Assembly (NCBI GenBank): GCA_032622095.1
Contig: CP136061.1
Location: 252,599,582-252,663,581 of the forward strand
Direction of reading: 5' to 3'
DNA from: Siphonodentalium dalli
Lineage: Eukaryota; Mollusca; Scaphopoda; Gadilida; Siphonodentaliidae
DNA: 64,000 bases
Shown: positions 45,895-57,599 of the stretch, piece by piece
Layout of the letters: every line of letters starts with the position of its first letter
How positions within the stretch are numbered: position 1 is the stretch's first letter
Translations under genes and position numbers: made by a program
The notes under the pieces: model-generated
What the model saw: only the letters and a program-made list of their open reading frames with translations
What the model was told of the DNA's origin: nothing
The model's database searches: none

Positions 45895-45968
45895 CTCCCT
45901 TGCCTCATTTAGTCACAAAAGAAGGAAAAAGGCGATGGATGAACTGGACCTACATCGAAGTGTCTCCA
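45895..45968 (+). CDS. MAP3K5: ASK1-like exon 21: linker after the kinase domain
   Basis: Acceptor TTCTGTTGTAG, donor GTTAGT; 74 nt, phase 2 to phase 1. It reads SLASFSHKRRKKAMDELDLH and then RSVS. The basic KRRKK tract and the RSxS motif match the vertebrate linker just after the kinase domain. Confidence 0.87.
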
Positions 45969-45986
45969 GTTAGTGCTTACATCAGT

Positions 45987-46412
45987 CAAGCCTTGATATA
46001 GTGTGTCTGTCATTTGCAGAATGAGGTCCCCAGATGGTGAAATTAGTGATACTATCCCGCACAATGGGCTAGCATCACCAAATTCACCCTCAGGTGACCT
46101 CATTCTTCTTAGGCCTCATCTTCTGGGAAGCATCTATAGTCTCAAATTAACATTGTGTTTAGTTACTTTCCCCTTCTGTTCAGTTTCTATATCCCCTAAT
46201 TTGCAGAAGATAAATTGCATAATCGAGGTGACAAATGTGTGAACATCACCAACTTCAACTTGGTAACTTCAATCTGATCCCTAAGCCTAAGCCAGTTGAG
46301 GTTCCCAAAGGGTGAATTCTGTGATGCTAGCCCGCTGTGCTGGGTAGCATCACTAAATTCACCATCCGGGGACCTCATTCTGCAAATGAAAGACACACTA
46401 TTTCAAGGCTTG
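45987..46412. mobile_element. R2 foldback, long form, starting 18 bases after exon 21
   Basis: CAAGCCTTGATATAGTG to CACTATTTCAAGGCTTG with two diverged foldback units. Confidence 0.83.
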
Positions 46413-46885
46413 AACACAATACAGTTATGCAAAACAATAAAATTAATTATTAATTAGCTATATGTTATTGGCCACAATAAGTAGAAAGTTGCCCACATCA
46501 TAAGTGGAAAACACAGCCAATAAGTAAAAAAGTTGCCAATAAGTAGAAAGGCGGCCAATAAGTCAACGGTAACGTAAATGACGTCATACGTATTTAGCTC
46601 GATCAGCAAATTTAAAGTATAGTTGGTCGATGAAAGATAGATTACAGTTGCTTTCCGATGAATTACGGACTCACTGTTTTTGGGAGTAAATATACGTGGA
46701 TGAAATACATGTATCCATATCATTCCCAGTGGAAACAGACAGTACTGTTCACAAAGTTCACAAGAATAAAAATTGCTGGAATAATTGTTAATTTCATAAA
46801 GCAGGAAATAGTATAAATCTATGTTAATATATATTCATTCTGTGAAACAACAATTGACAATGTTGCTAATTAATAAAATACTTAT

Positions 46886-47002
46886 TAATTGGTTGTTTCC
46901 ACATTGACCGAGTTATGAGGCCACGGTCTGTCGTATTAGCCTTCAGCCTGCGGCTTCAGGCCAATACGACAGACCTCGGCCAATATGGAAACAACCAATT
47001 AA
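46886..47002. repeat. Inverted repeat
   Basis: TTAATTGGTTGTTTCCA mirrored by TGGAAACAACCAATTAA, with GGTCTGTCGTATT and AATACGACAGACC inside. Confidence 0.88.
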
Positions 47003-47114
47003 TAACATTTATCCACCGCTCACTACGTCTATTGCCTACATAAAGCCTGCCTAATAAACGTTACGTTTATTACGTCAATGTAGCTTTATTAGGTCAACGT
47101 AGCTTTATTAGGTT

Positions 47115-48463
47115 AGTACTCTCCCCTGCCTAATAATAGTGATGGCCAAATAATAGTGATGGTGCACATTTTCGGGTGTTATTAATAATAGTGATGGTGC
47201 CAAATAATAGTGATGGCGCACAATGATGGCATTTTACCATATTTCTACTATAAATGAAGCAGAATGTAGGCCTTAATTAATTTGGCATTGTTGGGCAAGT
47301 TCCCATGCATGCAAGTTGTTCTCATTGGCTCCTTTAATAATGACAGTAAGTAATTTGGTAACAGTACCAGTCTGAGTAAGGTAAAGTACTGTGGTGATTG
47401 TAGCCAGGTTGGGTGGAAGCAGGCACGGCTTTCTCAAAATCACAGCGAGGCTGCCAAGGAAATGCTGTAATGGAGCTTATAAAACGGACCACATTAATTC
47501 AACCAGTTCTATAATGCGAAAAACAAATATAGTGGGGAAACTTCTATTATTATTTATGATAAATAAAGTTCGGCATTTTGATCAGTGACAATGAGTAAAA
47601 GGTGGAACTTGCGGGAAATTAGTTGGCATATCGGTTGCATCATCCATCAATATTTCGCTCGAGATGTAAATTAGAGTTATCTTTCTTATGTCGCACATCG
47701 GCTATTTAAAATCCGACATAAAACTTAAATCCGACATAAAACGTAAGTTGTGGTTAATAATGTGGAACTGTTGCCAAGTCATCGCATTCATAATTAAACT
47801 GTGCTTTGAATACATGGACATGTTATTGTATTGCTTTATTGCATAGATTTAAATACATGTTCCTGTGTACACACAGAAGCTACTGCGGTGTCGTAACTTT
47901 CCATTTATAGCCAAAACCAGTCACGCATGTGTGCACACGACTCACAGCTTCTGTGTCTTCATGATAGCGCATAATTGGGTCACGATAACAGTATTGTTTG
48001 GAGAAGTCGGCCACGTCAAGTTAAATTAGTTCATCAGTTGTCACTCAGATTAGTTTCACTGATTATTTTATAATATAAGCCTGGTGATGTGATTTTAGCA
48101 TTAAGTCCCGTTTTGATAGTAGAAGTCGGTTCCGTCCCAACGATAATTAGTTGTCACTGTGTGATTATAAGCTTTGATGAGTTGTAATTAACTGCGATAA
48201 TCCGTCTGTTTATACACGGACATCATGATCTAGAGGCCTAAATCCTGTTAGGAATGAGATTCTCCCACATTCCTGTCAACTTGTCAAGTGCACTTCTATT
48301 TTTTTTAGTGAGCTGCACGTTTTTTCTAACTTTTTGACTGAAAATTCCGCGACTTTGCAAGAACTTTAAATAATCGTGATGGCGCCTAATAATCGTGATG
48401 CTGTCGTATTTTTCTTTAAATAAATAAACGTGACGTCACGTTTATTTGGCAGGAGAGAGTACT
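47115..48463. mobile_element. Possible TIR element of unknown family
   Basis: AGTACTCTCCCCTGCC at the left is mirrored as GGCAGGAGAGAGTACT at the right. Inside each end, TAATAATAGTGATGG and TAATAATCGTGATGG repeats occur. No clear target duplication is separable from the palindromic AGTACT ends. Confidence 0.5.
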
Positions 48464-48819
48464 ACTTTTCATGACGTAATTGCATATGCAAATTGCGCAG
48501 GTAACTAGGGACGTCAACCGACCTAAATGACGTCATTGTGATTTTGGGTCGTTTGTTTGATACAAAATTTGGAAACGGATATGTGTTTTCGCTCTAAAAA
48601 TATTTTATAAACCATTATTACAAGGCCAGCTTAGAATAACTATAAAACAAACCAACGAACTATTTCGCTCTAAGCGACACACCGGTTTTTGCATGTCATG
48701 AATGCTAATTAGTTTGCTTGACATAATAAATGCAAGGGTGTCATCAAGATAACGAATGTAAAACTGAGGAAAGTGACAGATTTACTTCACAAAGGCAAGT
48801 TTAGTGCGATGGATAAATA

Positions 48820-48966
48820 AAATATGTAGCTAATGTTGTCGCTTAAACTGTTAATGTCCGCTCGGGGGATTTGGCATCTTTTGGACTAGGCAGAGCCTCG
48901 CCCAATAGATGCTCAAATCTCCCTCACGGACATAAAGAGTTTAAGCAACGACACTAGCTACATATT
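48820..48966. repeat. Inverted repeat
   Basis: AATATGTAGCTAATGTTGTC, TTAAACTGTTAATGTCCG and GGGGATTTG pair with CAAATCTCCC, CGGACATAAAGAGTTTAA and ACACTAGCTACATATT. Confidence 0.75.
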
Positions 48967-49141
48967 CTATATATAATATACATTAGGCCATAAATAGTAA
49001 AGCAGGCCTGCAAATTTGAGAACGACTGTTCAGTTCCCATGGAGGTTACCTAAATTGAAAATGAAAAACAGTTTACAGTGACAAAATAAAGGTTGAAGTT
49101 TCATGAACTGAATGACGTTTTCTTCTATTTCTTCCTTACAG

Positions 49142-49193
49142 TGCCTTATGATGCCAACAAGATGGCTCCCAGCCTAAAGCTTCCAGAATTGAG
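49142..49193 (+). CDS. MAP3K5: ASK1-like exon 22: linker
   Basis: Acceptor TTCTTCCTTACAG, donor GTAACA; 52 nt, phase 1 to phase 2. Joined to exon 21 it gives RSVSMPYDANKMAPSLKLPE. Conservation is weak here, as in other ASK linkers, but splice sites and phases fit. Confidence 0.78.
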
Positions 49194-49267
49194 GTAACAG
49201 ATAGTTTAGCAGATTTTTTATATGTTCAAATTGGATGTATTATGTTATTGTTCTGTCCTTCTGTCCC

Positions 49268-49540
49268 TCTGTCTGTTTGTTCGTTTTTTTCGTATGATAA
49301 ATTTGGTAAGTCTGAACTGAATGAAATGAAATTTGATATGTGGGTTTACTAGTACAAAATACAGGTCAAGTTCGTATTCAGGTTCCACCCACCAATTTTC
49401 ACCTTTGTTACAGCCCTGTTGGAATTTGCACTCGATTTTAGTTTCCGGATGATAACTTTAGTAAGTCAGAACTGAATGGAATGAAATGTGTTATGTGAGT
49501 TTACTAACTCAAAATACAGGTCAGGTTCGGGTTCTGCCAA
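49268..49540. repeat. Dispersed repeat, two units
   Basis: TCTGTCTGTTTGTTCG, AATGAAATTTGATATGTGGG and AAAATACAGGTCAAGTTCG as in 3080-4855. Confidence 0.72.
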
Positions 49541-49852
49541 AGTGTCTAGAATTGTGGTTTTATAGTGCTGATTTTGAATTGTTATGATGCCATGCCAGCA
49601 TCATCCAAAAAAAAAACAATACAATAGGGCTTTAACAAGTTAATTAAGTGTTCTGATAGATTAACAATACATTTTCAGTGATAATTTGGTCGTGCTAAGG
49701 CACTGCTGTCATGATAGCCTATAGGTAGTGGTTTTTCCCGACTTATCGACTAGCAGATTTCGGGATCTACTAATTAAATAATCGCGTCGACGATGATTAG
49801 TTGGATAATCGTCTCAATACTTGTCTCAGAGCAAGTAATTCTTCAAGCGTTT

Positions 49853-50252
49853 TTAACCCTTTACCCAACAGATCGGCCCTGTGCCAATGCACTCTCTTAT
49901 ATATCCGAGTCGACCATAGGTCGCCTCGCATATATAAGAGAATGCATTGGCTTAACACATTAACAATTATAAAATTGTTAAAGAATGTAAGAAAAAATGG
50001 TAAAAAGTGTTAAAAAAAGATTTTTTTTAGGCCAATGCATTCTCTTATATATGCGAGGCGACCTATGGTCGACTCGCATATATAAGTGAATGCATTGGCA
50101 CAGGGCATAACTGTAACTATCACAATGTGGTCAAGGAGCCGGTTCCAATGATATCCATATTTGTATGGTTCTATTGAGACAGACCGAAGATATTTTAGGC
50201 TGTTGAAGCTTTATTTGGCCGGTTTTGGCCGGTTTGTTGGGTAAAGGGTTAA
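49853..50252. mobile_element. TTAA MITE family A, complete
   Basis: Palindromes at 49883-49951 and 50031-50099. The right TTAA (50249-50252) is shared with the family G element that follows. Confidence 0.93.
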
Positions 50253-50727
50253 AGGCCCACTTAATTTTCGAACCCCCAGATTACATTATATAAAATATAT
50301 GCCATATTATATACCATTTGAAAGAGGAAGCTCCAAAACATTGTATTATCAACTTATCCGGTGTAATAAATTGTGGACATGTTGTTTTTATTGAGTTGCC
50401 AATGCGTTTTGTCATCAAGATTTAAGTAAAAATCAGTATTATTTTCAATGAAGGGGGAATAACTCTATATATTAAAGATAGAGTTCTTCCCCTTCCATTG
50501 AAAAAGTTTGAATTCTGTTGCATTATGGGTGTCAGAGGGGGGAAGTCATTCTAGGATTTCAGCATTTTTCTATTTCTCTGTGGGCATCTTCTGAGACACC
50601 GATGTTTCAAATAATGATGAATTATAGTATTTTAATCATATTTTATGGCATAGATTGTTATTAAAACCATGTATCAAGTCACTATAAAAAAACTAATTGG
50701 CGACTTGAAAATTAAGTGGGGCTTTAA
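50249..50727 (+). mobile_element. TTAA MITE family G, complete
   Basis: TTAAAGGCCCACTTAATTTT to AAAATTAAGTGGGGCTTTAA. Source pattern for the inverted pair around exon 9. Confidence 0.85.
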
Positions 50728-50765
50728 AATCAAACATTACTATCATCTTTTAAATGTTCTTTAAG

Positions 50766-50834
50766 GCTGAAGGAGGTGAAAAGTTCAGGAAGTCTGGAGA
50801 ATGTTTTTGAGGCCGTCGATGAAATCGATGAAGG
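50766..50834 (+). CDS. MAP3K5: ASK1-like exon 23: linker, with donor-side repeat array
   Basis: Acceptor GTTCTTTAAG, donor GTAAGA; 69 nt, phase 2 to phase 2. It reads RLKEVKSSGSLENVFEAVDE and ends IDEG. The donor region is the first, most intact copy of the roughly 72-bp repeat that follows. Confidence 0.75.
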
Positions 50835-51600
50835 GTAAGATATTAATAGTCTACTATTTATATATCTGTGTTAGACTCTAAGCTTATATAACTTTGAATG
50901 TTTTTTTTATGCAGTGATGAGATAATAGAATTTATAATGATATATGTGTTAGACTCTAAGCTATTATTTAACATTGAATGTTTTCTGCACTGATGAGATA
51001 TATTAATATTTATAATTATATATGTGTTAGACTCTAAGCTATTATTTAACATTGAATGTTTTTTATGCAGTGATGAGAACTTACTATTTATAATTATATC
51101 TGTATTAGACTCTTAAGCTTTTAAAATTTTAATTGTTTTTTTTACTGAAGTTAAGATATATTATTATTATTTATAATTATATCGGTGTTAGTCTCTAAGC
51201 TTATATAACTTTGAATGTTTTTACTGAAGTTAAGTGATATTACTATTTATATATCTGTGTTAGACTCGAAGCTTATATAACTTTGAATGTTTTTACTGAA
51301 GTTAAGTGATATTACTATTTATATATCTGTGTTAGACTCGAAGCTTATATAACTTTGAATGTTTTTACTGAAGTTAAGTGATATTACTATTTATATATCT
51401 GTGTTAGACTCGAAGCTTATATAACTTCGAATGTTTTTACTGAAGTTAAGAGATATTACTATTTATATATCTGTGTTAGACTCTAAGCTTATATAACTTT
51501 GAATGTTTTTACTGAAGTTAAGTGATATTACTATTTATATATCTGTGTTAGACTCTAAGCTTATATAACTTCGAATGTTTTTAACTGAAGTTAAGAGATA
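50835..51600 (+). repeat. About 72-bp tandem repeat starting at the exon 23 donor
   Basis: About nine to ten copies of TATTTATATATCTGTGTTAG, ACTCTAAGCTTATATAACTT, TGAATG with poly-T, then ACTGAAGTTAAGTGATATT. The last block resembles the exon end GATGAAGG|GTAAGATATT. Confidence 0.85.
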
Positions 51601-51977
51601 TAAATGTTAGGAGTTATTGCTATGGCCGCACTAAATTAATTTTTCGTTTCCCTTGCAATTTTCTTCCGCAATGCATGCAGCAGCATTTCTGTCTTTTTTC
51701 CTCTTATTTTTTAAAGAAGAAGATGGTTTAGAAACAACATTTCGTTGATTAGAATCATCTGGCAGATAATACGAACATTACAATGAAATTATGGAAACAT
51801 TAGATAGGTTTAGATCAAGAGCTTTTAACATCAAACGTCAGTCAATGTCAGTCACTGTTATCTACCTGTAGTTACCTGTCAGTCACTGTTATCTACCTGT
51901 AGTTACCTGATTGACTCCATCCCCAGATATTTTCAAATTACAAATAACTATGATCCATATTTATCAATATGCTAGCT

Positions 51978-53015
51978 CAGGGTTCCCGCGGGTCCTTGAA
52001 AACCCTTGAACACCCTTGAATATGAAAATCCATATTCAAGGCCCTTGAAAACCCTTGTATTTCACCAAACTCCTTGAAAACCCTTGAATAATAGACATGT
52101 AAACACCCTTGAAAAGTTGGCAAAGCCTTGAATTTGCAGTCCGGATCGCGTAATGAAGTTAAATTAATATCACTCGCGGTGCTCCTTAGTACGGAACCAA
52201 GAAGAGTAACACTTCGGTAATTTCCGCTGGGTTCCGTCTGTTTACGTCGGTTCATTTAGACTTGTGCATGCTGATGTAAGCGGCTCTCTGATTGGTTGTC
52301 ACTACTTCGGTTCTCTATTTTCCACTAATCATGTCGCGCATACCATAGAAGATGTGTTAGTGTAGGAATACGTGATGCGGCCGGGGAAAACCCTGCGCTA
52401 TTTTTCGCTTTCGTCTGCAGACGATAAAACAAAATAATCATAATGCCCAGCGGAAAGTGCAAATATAATCCAAACTGGAAAACAAACACACATTATAGTA
52501 ATTGGCTTGAAGCCGTAGAAGGCAATACATTTTTGGCGAGATGTCGTATGTGCAGAAAAGATATCGATGTAAGCAACATGGGCGAGTCTGCGTTAACATC
52601 TCACACAACGTCCGCCAAACATAATAAAGCTTGCCAAGAAAGACAATCGAATACTAATCTGCAGAATCTCTTTCGTTCACAAGAACCAAGTTCTGCCAGT
52701 AATACTAGCCCTATAATTTCAACAGCAAGTCCAGCAACATCAGCATTAGCCTGTCTAGGTGTGACTTCAAGTGATGTTTTGAAAGCAGAACTAATGTGGA
52801 GTGTTAAAACAGTTACCAGCCACTTTGGGTGGAACAGTTGAACTTGTGTATCTATTGGAGAAACTTTCCGATTAATGTTTCCCGATAGCGACATTGACTG
52901 TCCTTGAAAACCCTTGAAATTTGAGTATATGCCTCCTTGAAAACCCTTGAATTTTGGCCCCCTACACTCCTTGAAAACCCTTGAATTTCATATGAAAATA
53001 GGTGCAGGAACCCTG
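51978..53015 (+). mobile_element. hAT-like element with CCTTGAAAA repeats
   Basis: Ends CAGGGTTCCCGCGG and, inverted, CAGGGTTCCTGCAC. TAGCT lies directly on both sides (51973-51977 and 53016-53020). CCTTGAAAACCCTTGAA motifs are dense at both ends. Related to 16310-16967. Confidence 0.85.
52443..52841 (+). CDS. BED-type zinc-finger N-terminal fragment of a hAT-like protein
   Basis: A 132-codon open frame inside the element. Residues about 5-60 have an aromatic-rich start (YNPNWKTNTHYSNWLEAVEG), CRMCRKDIDVSNMGESALTS and HTTSAKH, giving the C-x2-C ... H-x5-H BED finger. A Ser/Thr-rich linker and AELMWSVKTVTSHFGWNS follow, which resembles the region leading into the hAT transposase core. The frame stops there, so the catalytic part is missing. 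Confidence 0.75.
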   Translation: MPSGKCKYNPNWKTNTHYSNWLEAVEGNTFLARCRMCRKDIDVSNMGESALTSHTTSAKHNKACQERQSNTNLQNLFRSQEPSSASNTSPIISTASPATSALACLGVTSSDVLKAELMWSVKTVTSHFGWNS

Positions 53016-53034
53016 TAGCTATCTGACCTCAAGT

Positions 53035-53330
53035 CTTGGGAAGTATTTATCTCAAATTAACATTGTTTTTAGTTTGTTCCCCCCCTTTTGTTCAGTTTCT
53101 ATATCCCATAATTTGCAGAAGATAAAATGCCTAATTGAGGTGACTAATGGTTGAACATCACCAACTTCACCTGGTGAACTTTAATCTGATTCTAGGACTC
53201 CCATAGCAGTTGAGGCCTCAGCAGAATGAGGTTCTCAGAGGGTGAATTTGGTGATGCTAGCCCACCATGTGGGATTGCGTCACTAAATTCACCCTCTGGG
53301 GACCTCATTCTGCACTATTTCAAGGCTTTT
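53035..53330. mobile_element. R2 foldback, partial
   Basis: Single-arm tail, then one foldback unit (GTTCTCAGAGGGTGAATTTG to GGGGACCTCATTCTGC). Confidence 0.72.
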
Positions 53331-53778
53331 CTGACATTTGGCACCTGAAGTTTGAATTTAGAAGTTCTCATATCTAAACTTTTCTGTCATGTGATCTTAT
53401 AATTAGATGTTCCGTTATTCTCCTATTCCTTGATAATATCTGTCTGTGATAGCATTGATATATCTAAGGAATATTTTCAGCTATAATTTTCATATTAGGC
53501 CTATATCCTCCTAATGGTTGTAGAAACGCCCATTGTTTGATCTCTTGTAATACTAGATTCTTGATTGGGATATGATATAGATTGAAATTTTTGTTCAAAG
53601 TATTGCAGCATGAATACTGCATTTTAAATTATATAGTAATAGGCAAAATATTTATTATTGAGATCACAGTCATCTGTATGACTTGTTGTTATTTCATCAA
53701 TCTTTTTCCCTGCACAACTTGGTCATGGCCAATTTAGTTAATATTATCAGTAGTGTTGCCATCTAGCCAAATTTTTCA

Positions 53779-54168
53779 TTAACTCTTTACCCAACAAACC
53801 AGCCAAAACCGGCCAAATAAAGCTTCAACAGCCTAAAATATATTCGGTCTGTCTCAATAGAACCATACACATATGGATATCATTGGAACCGGCTCCTTGA
53901 CCACATTGTGATAGTTACAGTTATGCCCTGTGCCAATGCATTCTCTTATATATGCGAGTCGACCATAGGTCGCCTCGCATATATAAGAGAATGCATTGGC
54001 CTAAAAAAAATCTTTTTTTACCATTTTTTCTTACATTCTTTAACAATTTTATAATTTTTAATGTGTTAAGCCAATGCATTCTCTTATATATGCGAGGCGA
54101 CCTATGGTCGACTCGCATATATAAGAGAATGCATTGGCACAGGGCCCTTCTGTTGGGTAAAGGGTTAA
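53779..54168. mobile_element. TTAA MITE family A, complete
   Basis: TTAACTCTTTACCCAACA to TGTTGGGTAAAGGGTTAA. Palindromes at 53932-54000 and 54070-54138. It ends 49 bases before the microexon at 54218. Confidence 0.93.
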
Positions 54169-54217
54169 AATAAAAACATAAATTTGAGTTTGAATTTCAT
54201 ACTCTTCTTCTCTGTAG

Positions 54218-54238
54218 GAGACCTAATCGTCGTAACAG
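54218..54238 (+). CDS. MAP3K5: Likely 21-nt microexon (exon 24)
   Basis: A 21-nt symmetric segment between a strong acceptor (TTCTTCTCTGTAG) and donor GTACAA. It keeps the phase 2 frame and adds RPNRRN. It lies in the variable linker where no conservation can be used, so support is from splice sites, frame and length only. Confidence 0.5.
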
Positions 54239-54363
54239 GTACAAAACAAAAGCATGGCAAATTATCTTTTGGAATTCATTCCTTTCCCCACTCATTATTT
54301 ATCACCAATGTCATTAATCATCTCTCCTGATGTGTTTCTCCGTCATTATTAATACAATAAATA

Positions 54364-54617
54364 CAAGCCTTGAAATAGGGTGTCTGTCATTTGCAGAATG
54401 AGGTCCCCAGAGGGTGAATTTAGTGATCCTACCCCGCATAGCGGGCTAGCATCACCAAATTCACCCTCTGGGAACCTCATTCTGCTGAGGTGTAAGCAGG
54501 ATGAGGTCCCCAGAGGGTGAATTTGGTGATGCTAGCCCGCTATGCGGGGTTGCATTACTAAATTCACCCTCTGGGGACCTCATTCTGCAAATGACAGATA
54601 CCCTATTTCAAGGCTTG
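54364..54617. mobile_element. R2 foldback, complete
   Basis: CAAGCCTTGAAATAG to CTATTTCAAGGCTTG, two foldback units. No flanking duplication is visible. Confidence 0.88.
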
Positions 54618-55073
54618 ACAACTGTGTTAGTGGGATAGTCAATATGGCTTGATTACTAGAGCGGAAGGAAAGAATGAGAGGCCGATGGCACAAGTGCCGT
54701 TTCGACAAACCCATTAACACATGTCTCATTCTTTGTTTATTACACACCTCTCGTCCGTGAATGAAATAATTCAGATTATAGTTTAATTCAGGCTCATACA
54801 GGTCTCGTTTTGTCATGTGTGATGAAGCTTTTATTTTATAGTTCAGGTTTCATGGTTGAGGGGAACATCGTGTGAAGTATGTTCCATATGGATTTGTAAA
54901 TATTGAACAGCAATAACACTAATTCTAGGAATAAGCGTGTAATAAATTTTCTTATCTAAATATCCTGAAGTTAATTTGAAATCATCTTGCTGAATAGCAG
55001 ACAAATATGACTGCACACAGCTTAATGTACCTACAAATATTATGACAGCAAGAATTGACATACTTAAAGGGAT

Positions 55074-55605
55074 ACCGTACCTAAATCGGGCCATTTTTGG
55101 GAACACCTCTTAGTATACTCAACATAATATATGCAACAAATTTTAATGAATTTGCCAGAAACTCATTTTGATTATAATTATCATGTTTTGCATCATTCAT
55201 AGAGCACATGAGTGTATCTCCATCAAAGATATCTTGGACACTGAATGAACTAATGGTTATATACTTTTGCTTGCAAGATCCTAAAAGAATTGTTTTTAAA
55301 TTGGTACGAAGTACCTACAGTACGCGCATGGTAAAACTTAAGGACTGTCACATGGTCTGGCGGAAGTTTGACCATGCACATACTGTAGGTAATTTGTACC
55401 AATATTTAAAAAAAATTCTTCTAGGATCTTGCAAGCAAGAAATATTTTACCATTAATTCATTCAGTGTCCAAGATACTTATTAGGAGATACATATTTTGG
55501 GTAAAAAATTATTATATTTTGCACTTATTCCGACTAAAATTCATTAATTTGTTGCATAAATTCTGTTGAGTATAGTAGAAGATGTCCCCATAAATGGCTT
55601 AAAAT
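55074..55605. mobile_element. MITE family D interrupted by a long hairpin
   Basis: Left end TTAAAGGGATACCGTACC and a decayed right end. Inside, a 55223-55484 inverted repeat starts AAGATATCTTGGACACTG and mirrors it as CAGTGTCCAAGATAC, with CTTGCAAGATCCTA in the stem. Confidence 0.78.
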
Positions 55606-55819
55606 TGTATTGATTTTATTATGACAGGTTAAGATTGTGAATTATCCCAAAAATATTTTGAGGCTTGCTTATGAGATGACAAATTTTAATTTGATTTAAA
55701 TTACAGACGGATTGTTATGTCTGTGAAATCCTTGCTGAAACTATTTTAAATGACACTGATCTTCAGAAGAAAAACTTCTTCAATGATAATTAAACTCCAA
55801 TTTAGATCCAACAGAGTTC

Positions 55820-56125
55820 TTAAAGGGGTACTGTACACTGAATCCATTTATGGGACCATCTCCTTTTATACTCAACAGATTATATGCAACAAATAAATGA
55901 ATTTGAGCCATGGATGTATACAACATGGTAATTATAATGAAAATGAGTTTATGACTCGAGTCATTAACTCATTTTCATTATAATTACCATGTTGTTTGCA
56001 TCATTCATAGAGCGAGTACACAAGTGGATTTTGCACAATCCATGGCTCAAACTCATTCATTTGTTGCATATATTATGTTGAGTATAAAAGGAGATGGTCA
56101 GATTTAGTGTACAGTAACCCTTTAA
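55820..56125. mobile_element. TTAA MITE family D, complete
   Basis: TTAAAGGGGTACTGTACACT to GTGTACAGTAACCCTTTAA with long internal inverted arms. Confidence 0.86.
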
Positions 56126-57131
56126 GACTAACTAAAGAAATTCATAGCAGGAACAAACAATGGAAGTTGAATGGAAATGAATGCAACAAGTTAGCGACTT
56201 AACACAGTATAAAATACTATTTAGTTACTTTAACTCATCATGTTTTAAGCATGCATCACCTATAAATGTGTATGCAAGAATTTGCATCGTCCTAAGTTTA
56301 AAATGAGTGCAGAATAATATTTTTAGGTCACATATAAAAAATATGCTCGATTCTCATCCCCTCCCGACCTTAAACTTTTGTCCCCTCCTCAAATTGTTTT
56401 AGTTTGATCATTTTGAGGTAAATTATTTTCTCATGCCGTAACCTTCAAGGACATTGCAATGACCCATTAATTAAAAGTCAAATTCGTTCAAATTGGGTAA
56501 TTTAAATCACCTTGTTTTTAGGGCTGCAAATATTCATCGTGAATTCAATGTATCGCAAACACTTTCTAACGAGATGCATATCATATCGTGTCATGTGTAC
56601 CACAGTACAGGAAATCCAGTAATGTCTGAAGATTGGCTAGTGTTTAAAAGCAAAACCTGCAATTATCTCTCAAGTTTACATGTATACTACATGTATGTAT
56701 ATTTGGCTGATCTAGCCAACATTTAAACTCCATTTTAGTTTAAAATGAGCTCTACCTCCAGTTGTAAACTTGTTGTTTCTCATAATTCAGGCGGTATTTT
56801 TTTGGAAACACTAATTTAGTGTATCGTGCTATGTATCGTATCATTGATCACGTATCATGATTCCTATGGTATCGTGACCAAGTGTATCATTTCAGCCCTA
56901 CTTGTTTTCTATAGAACTGAACATGACCAATTAAAAATATACGTTGAAAGGGATTGTTATTCACCTGGAGAGGTTCTCATGGAAAATGAGCAGACGGCAG
57001 ACAGACCAAAGGATAATACAAATACAGAAGGATTCTTATACATCGGTGGGAAATATTCAGATAATAAGTTCAACATGTTGAACACTTCCTAAGGGAGCTA
57101 CTCGTCAATGAGTATTTAGTATTGAAAGGGT
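56126..57131. other. Intron stretch, mostly unassigned
   Basis: A family E-like segment (GAGCAGACGGCAGACAG, CAGAAGGATTC) lies near 56980-57120. No exon recognised in the rest. Confidence 0.5.
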
Positions 57132-57599
57132 TTAACCCTTTCAGTGCCAGGGGCTGATCTCATCGGCCCTAAATTACGGCGGTCTGTAAAATTGGTCCTA
57201 AAAAAATAAAATAAAAATAAAAACATTTAAGATTTTTTTGGGTTGAATTTTTGTTGGGTATGCTTAAGCATGCTATAGCGAATTTAAAAACAAACTGGAT
57301 AAAACCTTAGGGGCATGTTATAACTCAAAACTATCACCAAGTATTCATAGTAATAATTTTGATGCCCATGAAAAACGTAAGATTCCCTGGCACTAAACCT
57401 ACAAAATAAGTCTGTTAAAGAATATAGAAAAAATTATTAAAATTGTAAAAAATAATAACAAATGATGAAAAATTGTTAGGCCAATGCATTCTTTTATATA
57501 TGCGAGTCGACCTATGGTCGACTCTCATATATAAGAGAATGCATTGGCACAGGGTATATGGGTTGATACATAAATCTGACCTGGCACTGAAAGGGTTAA
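57132..57599. mobile_element. TTAA MITE family B, complete
   Basis: TTAACCCTTTCAGTGCCAGG to GGCACTGAAAGGGTTAA; palindrome at 57480-57548. It directly follows a GGGTTTAACCC junction with family E sequence. Confidence 0.9.

Noticed and set aside
52601-52894. Minus-strand open frame opposite the BED-finger fragment
   Set aside because: It is the shadow of the + strand frame, which has clear BED-finger residues.
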